DNA from: Aquitalea aquatica
GTDB taxonomy: Bacteria > Pseudomonadota > Gammaproteobacteria > Burkholderiales > Chromobacteriaceae
Assembly: GCF_013911085.1 (NCBI RefSeq)
Contig: NZ_JACERN010000006.1
Location: 1-64,000, forward strand
Length of the DNA: 64,000 nt
Reading direction: 5' to 3'
Of the stretch, positions 55,648-64,000 are shown piece by piece; the first letter of the stretch is position 1; every line of letters starts with the position of its first letter. The notes beneath the pieces are model-generated. The model saw only the letters and a list, made by a program, of their open reading frames with translations. It was not told where the DNA came from and did not search any database. A program made the translations under genes and the position numbers.

Positions 55648-55682
55648 CTGACCGGCGGCCATCGCTGATGGCGGCCGGTCAG
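55648..55682. repeat. large near-perfect inverted repeat between SIMPL and ABC genes
   Basis: 16-base arms (55648-55663 and 55667-55682) pair at 15 positions around a 3-base loop. It follows the ABC ATPase gene (ends 55703) but has no U-run, so it may be a REP-like element or mRNA 3' stabiliser rather than a terminator. Confidence 0.6.
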
Positions 55683-55702
55683 GTGGTGCAGCTACTGTTT
55701 TT

Positions 55703-56497
55703 TTAGCCCAGCAGCAGGGCGTCGTCGTCCAGTTTTTCGCCACGTGTGCGCTCGAACATGGCGAGCAGGTCGGGCACATCCATGCGGCTGCGTTCTTCGC
55801 CGCTGACATCCAGTACCACCCGTCCTTGGTGCAGCATGACGGTGCGGTGGCCATGGTCCAGCGCCTGGCGCATGGAGTGGGTCACCATCAGGGCCGTCAG
55901 CTTGTTTTCGCTGACGATACGGTCGGTCAGTTCCAGCACGAAAGCGGCGGTTTTGGGGTCGAGCGCGGCAGTGTGCTCGTCCAGCAGCAGCAGGCGTGAA
56001 GGCTGCAAGGACGCCATCAGCAGGCTCACCGCCTGGCGTTGGCCACCGGACAGCAAGCCCATGCGGTCACCTAGGCGGTTTTCCAAGCCCAGTTGCAGGG
56101 TGGCCAACTTGGCGCGGAATTGCTCGCGATAGCTGGCTTTGACTGCACGCGACAGGCCACGACCCTGGCCACGCTGCATGGCCAGCGCCAGGTTTTCCTC
56201 GATGGACAAGCCTTCGCAGGTGCCGGCCAGCGGGTCCTGAAATACCCGTGCTACCAGTCCGGCGCGCTGCCAGGCTGTCTGGCGCGTCACATCCTGGCCA
56301 TCGATGCTGAGGCTGCCGCTATCCGGGCTGATGTCGCCGCTGATGGCATTCAGAAAGGTGGATTTGCCGGCCCCGTTGCTGCCGATCACGGTGACAAACT
56401 GGCCAGATTCGATGGTGAGCGACAGGCCACGCAGCACCGGGTTTTCCAGCGGCGTACCGGGGTTGAAGGTCTTGAACAGATTGTCGGCGCGCATCAT
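55703..56497 (-). CDS. ABC transporter ATP-binding protein (TrpZ-like)
   Basis: A 264-residue ATPase: Walker A GSNGAGKST near 40, signature LLSGGQRQAV near 148 and Walker B with the unusual LLLDEHTAALDPKT, where His replaces the usual Pro; this DEHTAALDP form is characteristic of this importer subfamily. ATG 56497 overlaps the end of the permease gene. It powers uptake together with the next two genes upstream. Confidence 0.9.
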   Translation of the reverse strand: MMRADNLFKTFNPGTPLENPVLRGLSLTIESGQFVTVIGSNGAGKSTFLNAISGDISPDSGSLSIDGQDVTRQTAWQRAGLVARVFQDPLAGTCEGLSIEENLALAMQRGQGRGLSRAVKASYREQFRAKLATLQLGLENRLGDRMGLLSGGQRQAVSLLMASLQPSRLLLLDEHTAALDPKTAAFVLELTDRIVSENKLTALMVTHSMRQALDHGHRTVMLHQGRVVLDVSGEERSRMDVPDLLAMFERTRGEKLDDDALLLG

Positions 56498-57396
56498 GCG
56501 GTGCGTCCTCCTTGCTTGTTGCGCAGTTTGGCCTTGATCTTGGGCAGTACCAGCGCCAGGCCCACCAATACGGCGGTAATGAGGTTCAGGTCCTGCGCTT
56601 GCAGGCCGATGAAATCGGCGTTGAGCGCCAGGGCAATCAGCAGGCGATAGAGCAGGGCACCCAGTACGGTGGCCAGCGTCACCAGCCACAGACTGCGCGG
56701 TGGCAGCAGGGTTTCGCCAATGATCACGGCGGCCAGACCCACCACGATGGTACCGATACCCATGGAGATGTCGGCACCACCCTGGGTTTGCACATAGAGG
56801 GCACCAGCCAGGGCAATCAGCGCATTGGACAAGGCCATGCCGGCCAGCGTCATGCGGTCGGTGGAAATGCCCTGAGCACGCGCCATACGCGGATTGGCGC
56901 CGGTCGCGCGCAGCGCCAGTCCGGCTTCGGAGGCAAAGAAGGCATCCAGCAGCAGCTTGGCCAACACCACGATGACGGCCAGGACGGCAGGCTGGATCAG
57001 CCAGGCATTGTCATTGACGGTGCTGATGAAGGGGGTGAATACGGTGGGCAGGCCGATCAGCGCGATATTGGGCGCACCCATGATGCGCAGGTTGATCGAG
57101 TACAACGCAATCATCACCAGAATACTGGCTAGCAATTGCAGGATGCCCAGGCGGACATTGAGCCAGGCGGTGACCCAGCCGGCTGCGGCACCGGCAATGG
57201 CCGCCAGGCCACAGGCCAGCCAGGGATCATGACCACCGGCAATCAATACGGCGGCGACGGCACCGCCCAGCGGGAAGCTGCCGTCGGCGGTGAGGTCGGG
57301 GAAATTGAGCAGGCGAAAGGAAATCAGCACGCCCAGTGCGACCAGCGCAAAGATCAGGCCGATTTCCAGCGCACCCATCAGTGAGATCAGGGACAT
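56494..57396 (-). CDS. ABC transporter permease (TrpY-like)
   Basis: A 300-residue permease with about 9 membrane helices, of the branched-chain amino acid/BMP permease superfamily (LALRATGANPRMARAQGIS near 185 is the cytoplasmic loop contacting the ATPase). A GAGG ribosome-binding site supports the ATG at 57396; 35 upstream residues are rejected. Overlaps the ATPase gene by four bases. Confidence 0.9.
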   Translation of the reverse strand: MSLISLMGALEIGLIFALVALGVLISFRLLNFPDLTADGSFPLGGAVAAVLIAGGHDPWLACGLAAIAGAAAGWVTAWLNVRLGILQLLASILVMIALYSINLRIMGAPNIALIGLPTVFTPFISTVNDNAWLIQPAVLAVIVVLAKLLLDAFFASEAGLALRATGANPRMARAQGISTDRMTLAGMALSNALIALAGALYVQTQGGADISMGIGTIVVGLAAVIIGETLLPPRSLWLVTLATVLGALLYRLLIALALNADFIGLQAQDLNLITAVLVGLALVLPKIKAKLRNKQGGRTA

Positions 57397-57526
57397 GAAA
57401 ACCTCTACGACAAACCGGCTGCCCGGATAGGGGGCCGGCAGGCCCTGTCTTGGCAGACCGGGCGGTGATAACGGACAAAGCCCCGACGGCCATCCGGCCA
57501 TCAGGGCAGCGTTGCACAGGTGTTGC

Positions 57527-58486
57527 TTACTTGACGGTGGTCTGGGCCTCTTTCAGCAGGGTGGCCGACAGCGGGGCACCTTGCTTGATGGCGGCTGCCG
57601 GGTTAACGGTCAGGCTCAGCTTGCTGCCCACTTCCGGGGCGATGGTGCCGGCTTTTTCACCCTTGAGCAGGCGCACCACGATCTTGCCGGTCTGGCGGCC
57701 CATATCGTAGTAGTTCATGCCCAGCGCGGCGATGGCACCGCGCTTGACCGAGTCGGTATCGGAGGCGATCAGCGGCAGCTTGGCCTGGTTGGCCACGGCC
57801 ACCAGCGATTCGTAAGTGGACACCACATTGTTGTCGGTGCTGGTGTAGATGGCATCAACCTTGCCGATCAGGCTCTTGGCGGCCGGGGCCACGTCGACGG
57901 TACGTGCTGCCGGAGCTTCCACCAGGGTCATGCCGCGCTTGGCCAGCTCGGCCTTCAGCTCTTTGGCCACGATGGTGGAATTGACTTCACCCGGGCTATA
58001 AACCATGCCGATACGCTTGGCGGCCGGTTTCACTTTCAGGATCAGGTCTACCTGCGGGCCCAGCGGCAGCATGTCGGACACACCGGTGACATTGGTGCCA
58101 CTGGCTTTCCAGTTGCTCACCAGTTTGGCGGCTACCGGGTCGGTTACCGCAGTGAACACGATGGGCAGGGTCTTGCTGGCGGCAACCAGAGCCTGGGCTG
58201 ACGGGGTGGCGATGGCTACCGCGACAGTCGGCTTGTCACCCACGAATTTGCGGGCGATCTGGCCGGCGGTGGCCGGGTTGCCCTGGGCGCTCTGGTACTG
58301 CACCTTGAGCTTGTCATCACCGTAGCCGGCGGCTTTCAGTTCATCGGTCACACCCTTGCGTGCGGCATCCAGTGCCGGGTGATCGACGATGGCGGTAATG
58401 GCGACAGATTGCATTTCTGCCGCGGCGGCAGACAGGGACAGCACGGCAGCGGCAGCAGCCAGCAGTTGGCGATGGCGTAGGGACAT
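57527..58486 (-). CDS. ABC transporter substrate-binding protein (TrpX-like, PF04392)
   Basis: A 319-residue periplasmic binding protein with a signal peptide (cut near 23, LSAAAAEMQ) and the ABC_sub_bind fold (segments VAITAIVDHPALDAARKGV near 28 and NYYDMGRQTGKIVVRLLKGE near 256). It heads the three-gene importer (binding protein, permease, ATPase). In streptococci the homologous TrpXYZ is tied to tryptophan uptake; the substrate here is not determined. Confidence 0.88.
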   Translation of the reverse strand: MSLRHRQLLAAAAAVLSLSAAAAEMQSVAITAIVDHPALDAARKGVTDELKAAGYGDDKLKVQYQSAQGNPATAGQIARKFVGDKPTVAVAIATPSAQALVAASKTLPIVFTAVTDPVAAKLVSNWKASGTNVTGVSDMLPLGPQVDLILKVKPAAKRIGMVYSPGEVNSTIVAKELKAELAKRGMTLVEAPAARTVDVAPAAKSLIGKVDAIYTSTDNNVVSTYESLVAVANQAKLPLIASDTDSVKRGAIAALGMNYYDMGRQTGKIVVRLLKGEKAGTIAPEVGSKLSLTVNPAAAIKQGAPLSATLLKEAQTTVK

Positions 58487-58641
58487 GGCGTTTCCTTGTG
58501 AGTCAGGATAGATTTTTTTGGAAAATGTTTATTTCGCGCAATTTTATTCCAATGCCAAAGATTTTTCTTGCTGCGATGCGCAATAAAATGGCTGAAATTG
58601 GATATTGGAGACAGGAAGTTGCCCATTCGGCGGGCAGGCAT

Positions 58642-58669
58642 AAAAAAAGCGGCCCGGATCACGGGCCGC
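58642..58669 (-). terminator. Rho-independent terminator after aceB
   Basis: Minus-strand stem GCGGCCCG / CGGGCCGC (58649-58656 with 58662-58669) followed by seven U, 43 bases past the aceB stop. Confidence 0.9.
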
Positions 58670-58711
58670 ATGAGTGTAAGCTGGCAAATTGCCAGCTATA
58701 GGGTCGATCGT

Positions 58712-60307
58712 TTAATCGATGTAGTCGTAGCCTGGCAAGGTGAGGAACTCGACAAAGTCGTCCGAGGTGGTCAGCAGATCGAACATGCCGGCCGCGTCTT
58801 CATATTGCTTGCTCCAGCGGCTGCCGTATTCGGCTTTCAGCTTGGCTACTTCTGCCGCTTGCAGTTCGCGGAACAGTTCCACGGTCACCTTGCGGCCATC
58901 ATCCAGCACGCCCTTGGGGCTGCGGATCCACTGCCAGATCTGCGAGCGGGAGATTTCTGCGGTCGCGGCATCTTCCATCAGGTTGTGGATGGGCACGCAG
59001 CCATTGCCGGAAATCCACGAGCCCAGATACTGGATACCCACATTGATGTTCATGGACAGGCCGGCTTCGGTGATCGGGGCTTCCGGCTGGAAATTCAGCA
59101 GGTCGGCAGCGGTAACATTCACATCCGGGCGCTGCTTGGCAATCTGGTTGGGCGCATCGCCCAGCACACGGGTGAAGGCTTCGTTAGCAATCGGTACCAG
59201 GCCCGGGTGAGCCACCCAGCCGCCATCGTAGCCGTCGGTGGCATCGCGGTCCTTGTCGGCCTTCACGCCGCCCAGTGCCTTTTCATTGGCCACCGGATCG
59301 TTCTTGATCGGAATCAGTGCAGCCATGCCGCCGATGGCCGGCGCATTGCGCTGGTGGCAGGTTTTCAGCAGCAGCAGGGCATAGGCACGCATGAAGGGTA
59401 CGGTCATGGTGATCTGTGCGCGGTTGGCCAGGCAGAAATCACGATTCTGCTTGAACTTCTTGATGCAGCTGAAGATGTAGTCCCAGCGGCCGGCATTCAG
59501 GCCCGAGCTGTGTTCGCGCAGTTCGTAGAGGATTTCGTCCATCTCGAAGGCCGCGAGGATGGTTTCGATCAGTACGGTGGCCTTGATACTGCCTTGGGCG
59601 ATGCCCAGTTCCGTTTGCGCAAACACGAATACATCGTTCCACAGCCGCGCTTCCAGATGGCCTTCCATCTTCGGCAGGTAGTAATAGGTGGCGCTGCCCA
59701 CGCTTTGCAGGTAGGCGATGTTGTGGAAGAAGGACAGGGCAAAGTCGAACAGCGAACCGGAGACGATTTCACCATCCACGGTCACGTGCTTTTCCATCAG
59801 GTGCCAGCCGCGCGGACGCAGGATCAGCGTGGCCACGCTGTCGTTCAGGCGGTATTGCTTGCCGTCCGGATTGGCAAAGGAAATGGTCTTGCGATAGGCA
59901 TCGCGCACATTGATCTGGCCGCTGATCTGGTTTTCCCAGCTCGGACAGTTGGAGTCCTCGAAGTCGGCCATGAAGCTCTTGGCGCCGGAGTTGAGCGCGT
60001 TGATCATCATCTTGCGGTCAACCGGCCCGGTGATTTCCACACGGCGGTCCAGCAGATCCTGCGGCAGCGGGGCAATTTTCCAGTCGCCGGCGCGGATGGC
60101 GGCGGTTTCCGGCAGGAAGTCGGGCAGCTTGCCGGCATCCAGTTCGGCCTGGCGTACCACGCGGGCGGCGATCAGTTCGCGGCGGCGCGCTTCAAACTGG
60201 CGGTGCAGCTTGGCAACAAAGGCCAGCGCCTCGGTAGTGAGGATTTCTTCAAACGCCGGGGTCAGCGGGGCGAGGATTTCCACGCCTTGCGGAAGGGTGA
60301 TAGCCAT
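58712..60307 (-). CDS. aceB: malate synthase A AceB
   Basis: Condenses glyoxylate with acetyl-CoA to malate in the glyoxylate bypass. The 531-residue length matches E. coli AceB. Conserved parts are [15 protein letters not shown] near 110 (metal/catalytic Asp region), [12 protein letters not shown], and [21 protein letters not shown] near 360. Start [11 protein letters not shown] follows AGGAGC. No aceA (isocitrate lyase) or aceK neighbour is present; a LysR gene is divergent. Confidence 0.96.
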   Translation of the reverse strand: MAITLPQGVEILAPLTPAFEEILTTEALAFVAKLHRQFEARRRELIAARVVRQAELDAGKLPDFLPETAAIRAGDWKIAPLPQDLLDRRVEITGPVDRKMMINALNSGAKSFMADFEDSNCPSWENQISGQINVRDAYRKTISFANPDGKQYRLNDSVATLILRPRGWHLMEKHVTVDGEIVSGSLFDFALSFFHNIAYLQSVGSATYYYLPKMEGHLEARLWNDVFVFAQTELGIAQGSIKATVLIETILAAFEMDEILYELREHSSGLNAGRWDYIFSCIKKFKQNRDFCLANRAQITMTVPFMRAYALLLLKTCHQRNAPAIGGMAALIPIKNDPVANEKALGGVKADKDRDATDGYDGGWVAHPGLVPIANEAFTRVLGDAPNQIAKQRPDVNVTAADLLNFQPEAPITEAGLSMNINVGIQYLGSWISGNGCVPIHNLMEDAATAEISRSQIWQWIRSPKGVLDDGRKVTVELFRELQAAEVAKLKAEYGSRWSKQYEDAAGMFDLLTTSDDFVEFLTLPGYDYID

Positions 60308-60455
60308 GTGCTTGCTCCTGATTGAATTGCCGTAGGCGGCGGAGTGCCGTCCTGATTGATCAAAATGCTGCATTGCGATGACAGCCAGTGTATCTAGCCA
60401 AACAGTAAAAAAAAATGCATAAATAGGCATAACATCTTTTACTTTTAAGTATGCA

Positions 60456-61352
60456 ATGAGCGAGTTCAAGCAACTGGAAACCTTTGTCGCCGTGGTCAAT
60501 CACGGCAGCTTGTCGGCCGCTGCGCGCCAGCAAGGCGTGGTGCCGGCCATGATAGGGCGGCGGCTGGATGCGCTGGAGGAGCGGCTGGGGGTGAAATTGC
60601 TGGTACGCACCACCCGCAGTGTGACTCTGACCCAGGAAGGGGCGGCGTTTTTTGAAGATTGCCAGCGCATTCTGTCCGAGCTGTCCGAGGCCGAGGCGGC
60701 GGTAGCCTCTGGCAGCGGCCGGGCGCGCGGGCATCTGCGGGTGTCGGCTCCTGCAGGCTTTGGCCGCCGTCATGTGGCACCGCATATTGCGGCTTTCCAG
60801 CTGGCGCAGCCGGACATCCGGGTTACGCTGGACTTGTCCGACCGCCTGATCGACCTGCAGCGCGAACGCATCGATTGCGCCATCCGTATTTCTGATCTGG
60901 CTGACTCCTCGCTGGTGGCGATGCGTCTGGCCGAAAACCGCCGCGTGGTGGTGGCCTCGCCCGCCTATCTGTCACGTCATGGCATTCCGCGCACGCTGGA
61001 ACAGCTGGCACAGCACAACTGCCTGTCTCTGGGGGAAAGCCAAAGCCGCGGCTGGAGCTTTGAGCGCGATGGCGAGCTGATCAATCTGCGCGTATCCGGC
61101 CGCCAGGAATGTAATGACGGTGCGGTGCTGCATGACTGGGCCTTGCAGGGCCTGGGCCTGGCCTGGCGCTCCTTGTGGGAGGTGAAGGACGATGTGTCGG
61201 AGGGGCGGCTGGTGACGGTGCTGGAGCAGTTTGCTGCGCCGGATTACCCGGTGTATGCCGTGGTGCCGCAGCGGCGCTTCCTGCCGGCACGTGTGCGGCA
61301 TTTCATCGAGCACCTGCGGCAGATTTACACGGCTGCCGGCTACTGGGACTGA
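60456..61352 (+). CDS. LysR-family regulator divergent from aceB
   Basis: A 298-residue LysR regulator with N-terminal helix-turn-helix ([24 protein letters not shown], 18-41) and the CrgA/DhcR-type effector half ([32 protein letters not shown]). It is divergent from aceB across 148 bases with an ATGC-N8-GCAT repeat (60415-60430), so control of malate synthase is plausible. Ligand unknown. Confidence 0.88.
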   Translation: MSEFKQLETFVAVVNHGSLSAAARQQGVVPAMIGRRLDALEERLGVKLLVRTTRSVTLTQEGAAFFEDCQRILSELSEAEAAVASGSGRARGHLRVSAPAGFGRRHVAPHIAAFQLAQPDIRVTLDLSDRLIDLQRERIDCAIRISDLADSSLVAMRLAENRRVVVASPAYLSRHGIPRTLEQLAQHNCLSLGESQSRGWSFERDGELINLRVSGRQECNDGAVLHDWALQGLGLAWRSLWEVKDDVSEGRLVTVLEQFAAPDYPVYAVVPQRRFLPARVRHFIEHLRQIYTAAGYWD

Positions 61353-61446
61353 GTCATGGGCGCGGGTGGACCGACGTCGGGCAGTCTTGTAAGGTAGCGT
61401 TTCTCATCCGGGACGCGAGTCCCGGCCAATGGCCGAGTGAAAGCCT

Positions 61447-62151
61447 GTGAACAAGTACAACCAGATTTATTCCGACATTGTTGCCGATATCGACAATCAG
61501 CGTTTTGCCCAGGGGGAACGCATTCCTTCGGAAACCGAGCTGATGAGCCAGTACCAGGCCAGCCGTGGCACGGTGCGCAAGGCGGTCGACATGCTGCAGG
61601 AGCGCGGCTATGTGCAGAAAATTCATGGCAAGGGCGTGTATGTGCTCAAGCCGGGCAATATCGAATTCCAGCTGAGCGGCATTGTCAGCTTTCAGGAAAT
61701 GAACGACCGCATGGGGCGGCAGGTGGTGTCGCAGGTGGCCGCGCTGGAACAGGTGCTGGCTGATGCGGTGCTGGCCCGGCAGATGGGGCTGGCGGAAGCG
61801 ACGCCGCTGGTCAAGATCAAGCGGGTGCGCAATATCGACGGCGAAAATGTCATTGTCGACATCAATCATTTCGTGGCCGAGCTGGTTCCCGGCTTGGATG
61901 CCGGAGTGGCGGCCGGCTCCATCTATCACTACATCGAACAACAACTGGGGCTGACCATCAGCTATGCCCAGCGCATCATCGAGGCCCAGCCCTGCAATGA
62001 AGATGACCGCCAGTATCTGGATCTCAATGGCATGGACCACGTCATCGTGGTGAAGAACCTGACTCATCTCTACGATGGCCGGCTGTTTGAGTACACCGAG
62101 TCGCGTCATCGGCTGGATAAGTTCTACTTTACCGATATTGCCAGACGTTAG
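61447..62151 (+). CDS. treR: GntR/UTRA-family trehalose operon repressor TreR, GTG start
   Basis: A 234-residue regulator: GntR-type winged helix-turn-helix (QRFAQGERIPSETELMSQYQASRGTVRKAVDMLQERGYV) and a C-terminal UTRA effector domain (about 75-230), the architecture of the Bacillus-type TreR that binds trehalose-6-phosphate. It starts at GTG with only a weak ribosome-binding site. It precedes treB and the two palindromic operators at 62273-62314. Confidence 0.87.
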   Translation: MNKYNQIYSDIVADIDNQRFAQGERIPSETELMSQYQASRGTVRKAVDMLQERGYVQKIHGKGVYVLKPGNIEFQLSGIVSFQEMNDRMGRQVVSQVAALEQVLADAVLARQMGLAEATPLVKIKRVRNIDGENVIVDINHFVAELVPGLDAGVAAGSIYHYIEQQLGLTISYAQRIIEAQPCNEDDRQYLDLNGMDHVIVVKNLTHLYDGRLFEYTESRHRLDKFYFTDIARR

Positions 62152-62182
62152 CGTTTTTTGGAGTTTTTTTGCCAACAATTTA

Positions 62183-62214
62183 GGGCCCGGTACTGGTTGA
62201 TCCAGGCCGGGCCC
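62183..62214 (+). terminator. probable terminator after treR
   Basis: Stem GGGCCCGG / CCGGGCCC with an inner CTGG/CCAG stem; only a short T-run follows, so it is a moderate candidate. Confidence 0.6.
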
Positions 62215-62272
62215 TTGTCATTGCCGCAGCCGTGTTGCGTTTTGGTCGCAGCGTTTTATGATAAAAATGCCA

Positions 62273-62318
62273 ACTCGTACATACGAGTATTGCAATAACT
62301 CGTCTGTACGAGTTTAAT
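62273..62318 (+). promoter_or_regulatory. treB promoter with two TreR-type operators
   Basis: Operator 1 ACTCGTA-CA-TACGAGT (62273-62288) and operator 2 AACTCGT-CTGT-ACGAGTT (62297-62314), centres 25 bp apart. A promoter TTGCAA (62290-62295), 17-base spacer, TTTAAT (62313-62318) places operator 2 inside the spacer, so TreR binding would block RNA polymerase. Confidence 0.8.
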
Positions 62319-62401
62319 GCCGTCATGGTGACTGACAAACCATCAGTCTGGGCAAGCGGCATTAATGTCTTGTCCCGGCTGCCAAACAGGACGGAGACAA
62401 A

Positions 62402-63853
62402 ATGAGCCAGAACTATTCAGCAATTGCCGCTCAACTGCTTGCTGCCATTGGCGGGGCTGGCAATATCCAGCAGGCAGCCCACTGCCTGACCCGGCTGCGC
62501 ATCGCCCTGCGTGACGACAGCCTGGTGCAGGTCGATGCCATACGCCAGGTCGAACTGGTCAAGGGCTGTTTCAGCAATGCCGGGGTGTTTCAAATCGTGA
62601 TTGGTGCCGGGGATGTCGACCGGGTTTATGCCGAGCTGGTGGCGCAGGCAGGGATCGCCACCGCCACGGTGGCACAGGTGAAGTCCAGTGGTGATCACAA
62701 GCAAAACCGGCTGCAACAGCTGGTGAAGGTGTTTTCCGATGTGTTCATGCCGATTCTGCCGGCCATTATCGTGGCTGGCCTGCTGATGGGCCTGAACAAC
62801 CTGCTGGGTGCCCGTGGCATGTTCATCGCGGATAAAACCCTGCTGCAGGCCTATCCCGGCCTGGATGGGGTGTGGGGGCTGATCAATATGATGGCCAACA
62901 CTTCCTTTGTGTTCTTGCCGGCGCTGGTTGGGTGGTCGGCAGCCAAGCGCTTTGGCGGCAGTGAGATCCTTGGCATCGTGTTGGGCTTGTTGCTGGTGCA
63001 TCCGGATTTGCTCAACGCCTGGAACTACGGCAAAGCCGCTGCCGGGCTGGACGGTGCATCCGTGCCGTATTTTGATGTATTTGGCCTGCATATCGAAAAA
63101 GTGGGCTACCAGGGGCAGATTCTGCCGATTCTCGCCGCCAGCTGGGTCATGAGCCGTATCGAGCTGTGGCTGCGCCCGCGCGTGCCCAACGCCATCCAGC
63201 TGCTGGTGATTCCCATCGTGACCATTGTGATCAGCGGCCTGCTGGCGCTGGCAGTGATCGGCCCGCTGACGCGCCATCTGGGTATCGCCATTACCGATGC
63301 GCTGGTCTATGTGTTCAATCTGGCACCATGGCTGGGCGCTTTACTGTTTGGCGCGCTGTATGCCCCGCTGGTACTGACCGGCATGCATCACATGTTTATC
63401 GCGGTAGACCTGCAGCTGATTGCCAACCAGGGCGGCACCTTCATCTGGCCGATGATTGCGCTGTCCAATATCGCGCAGGGTAGTGCGGCGCTGGCCATGT
63501 TCTGGCTGCTCAAGTCGCCACGCGACAAGAGCATGGCTTCCACCTCCGCCATCTCGGCCTTCTTTGGCATCACCGAGCCGGCCATGTTCGGGGTGAACCT
63601 GCGCTACAAGCTGCCCTTTTATGCCGGGCTGACCGGTTCGGCCTGCGCCGCTGTGCTGATTACCCTGGGCCATGTCCGGGCGGCGGCCATCGGGGTAGGC
63701 GGCCTGCCGGCATTTATTTCCATCATTCCCACATTCATTCCGCTGTTTTTGCTGGGAACACTGGTGGCGATCATCGTCCCGATCTGCCTTACCCTGCTGC
63801 TGGCGCGCCGGCATGCTGCCATGGCCGGGGATGAGGTAGCACAGCATGCCTGA
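62402..63853 (+). CDS. treB: PTS trehalose-specific EIIBC component
   Basis: Imports and phosphorylates trehalose to trehalose-6-phosphate. The 483-residue protein has an EIIB domain with the phospho-Cys28 (QAAHCLTRLRI) and an EIIC domain of about 10 membrane helices (from about 108); GITEPAMFGVNLRYKLPF is the substrate-binding segment of the glucose superfamily EIIC. A strong GGAGACA ribosome-binding site precedes the ATG. It needs a separate EIIA (often Crr); treC follows, overlapping by 8 bases. Confidence 0.93.
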   Translation: MSQNYSAIAAQLLAAIGGAGNIQQAAHCLTRLRIALRDDSLVQVDAIRQVELVKGCFSNAGVFQIVIGAGDVDRVYAELVAQAGIATATVAQVKSSGDHKQNRLQQLVKVFSDVFMPILPAIIVAGLLMGLNNLLGARGMFIADKTLLQAYPGLDGVWGLINMMANTSFVFLPALVGWSAAKRFGGSEILGIVLGLLLVHPDLLNAWNYGKAAAGLDGASVPYFDVFGLHIEKVGYQGQILPILAASWVMSRIELWLRPRVPNAIQLLVIPIVTIVISGLLALAVIGPLTRHLGIAITDALVYVFNLAPWLGALLFGALYAPLVLTGMHHMFIAVDLQLIANQGGTFIWPMIALSNIAQGSAALAMFWLLKSPRDKSMASTSAISAFFGITEPAMFGVNLRYKLPFYAGLTGSACAAVLITLGHVRAAAIGVGGLPAFISIIPTFIPLFLLGTLVAIIVPICLTLLLARRHAAMAGDEVAQHA

Positions 63854-64000
63854 CAACATGAAGCAGGCCGTGGTCTACCAGATTTATCCCAAGAGTTTCA
63901 GCAGCCATCGCCAGCAGACTACCGGCGATCTGCTGGGGGTGGTCGACCGGCTGGACTACCTGGCCTGGCTGGGCGTGGATTATCTATGGCTGACGCCGTT
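63846..64000 (+). CDS. treC: trehalose-6-phosphate hydrolase TreC (5' part only)
   Basis: The first 51 codons of a glycoside hydrolase family 13 gene, cut off by the window end. QAVVYQIYPKSF and GVVDRLDYLAWLGVDYLWLTP are the opening segments of the alpha-amylase fold in TreC-type enzymes, which split trehalose-6-phosphate to glucose and glucose-6-phosphate. It overlaps treB by 8 bases, fitting an operon. Confidence 0.85.
   Translation, partial: MPDNMKQAVVYQIYPKSFSSHRQQTTGDLLGVVDRLDYLAWLGVDYLWLTP

Noticed and set aside
58568-60325. 585-codon open frame on the plus strand
   Set aside because: It is antisense to aceB, whose family motifs and start are certain; a frame-shadow caused by high GC third positions.
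1-64000. tRNA, rRNA, CRISPR array, insertion sequence, prophage or restriction-modification genes
   Set aside because: I looked for such features in all intergenic gaps and coding regions and found none I could support; no transposase, integrase, Cas or methyltransferase of that type appears.

Overview
The window is GC-rich, densely coded, single-chromosome-style DNA from a Gram-negative betaproteobacterium, most likely of the order Neisseriales (Chromobacterium, Aquitalea or Vogesella type). The pointers are an RmpM-like OmpA protein with the NYGECWHT N-terminal motif known from neisserial class 4 porin-associated proteins, a glnA - DUF4124 - ntrB - ntrC order, a cysB/cysHI/DUF934 block, ubiCA, and a dapA-bamC pair. 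This placement is inference from gene content; no rRNA or tRNA gene is present to confirm it. I see no insertion sequence, prophage, integron or CRISPR array.

Layout. 1-4.6 kb: ubiquinone genes ubiC-ubiA, a CidA/LrgB pair, sixA and an AraC-type regulator. 4.8-8.1 kb: metE and its divergent activator metR around a perfect MetR box. 8.1-13.1 kb: the nitrogen regulon core (glnA, a DUF4124 protein, ntrB, ntrC) with a sigma-54 promoter and several NtrC-type palindromes. 13.1-17.6 kb: rhodanese, aroE, mtgA, mgtE (TTG start, long structured leader), prmC. 18-25.3 kb: slyD, a ribosomal oxygenase, a repeat-rich tiny lipoprotein, dapA-bamC, the ABC-F protein YbiT, and an SDR reductase. 25.3-29.3 kb: assimilatory sulfate reduction (cysB, cysH of the APS type, cysI, DUF934). 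29.5-35.6 kb: OmpA/RmpM and the ribF-ileS-lspA-ispH operon.

35.7-49.5 kb is the most distinctive region: an almost complete purine-ring degradation island. An IclR/AllR-type regulator faces gcl-hyi-glxR (glyoxylate to D-glycerate). Then come puuD and uraH (urate to 2-oxo-4-hydroxy-4-carboxy-5-ureidoimidazoline, OHCU), a divergent GntR/FCD regulator leading an operon with puuE, uraD and a LysE-family transporter, then alc, allA, an NCS2 purine/urate permease and xdhC. Together they would import urate or xanthine and convert it through allantoin, allantoate and ureidoglycolate to glyoxylate and then glycerate, with release of urea. Xanthine dehydrogenase subunits, glycerate kinase and urease are not in the window.

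49.5-64 kb: htpG behind a textbook heat-shock promoter, a stand-alone TfoX C-terminal-domain protein, two glutathione S-transferases around a LysR/DUF2917 pair and a YnfA-type membrane protein, a SIMPL-domain protein, a three-gene TrpXYZ-like ABC importer, malate synthase aceB with a divergent LysR gene, and a trehalose PTS operon (treR, treB, start of treC) with two clear operator palindromes. I did not find a convincing completely new system. The best candidates for second looks are the purine island with its embedded LysE transporter, the NtrC palindrome overlapping the DUF4124 stop codon, and the long hairpin at about 24.34-24.41 kb.
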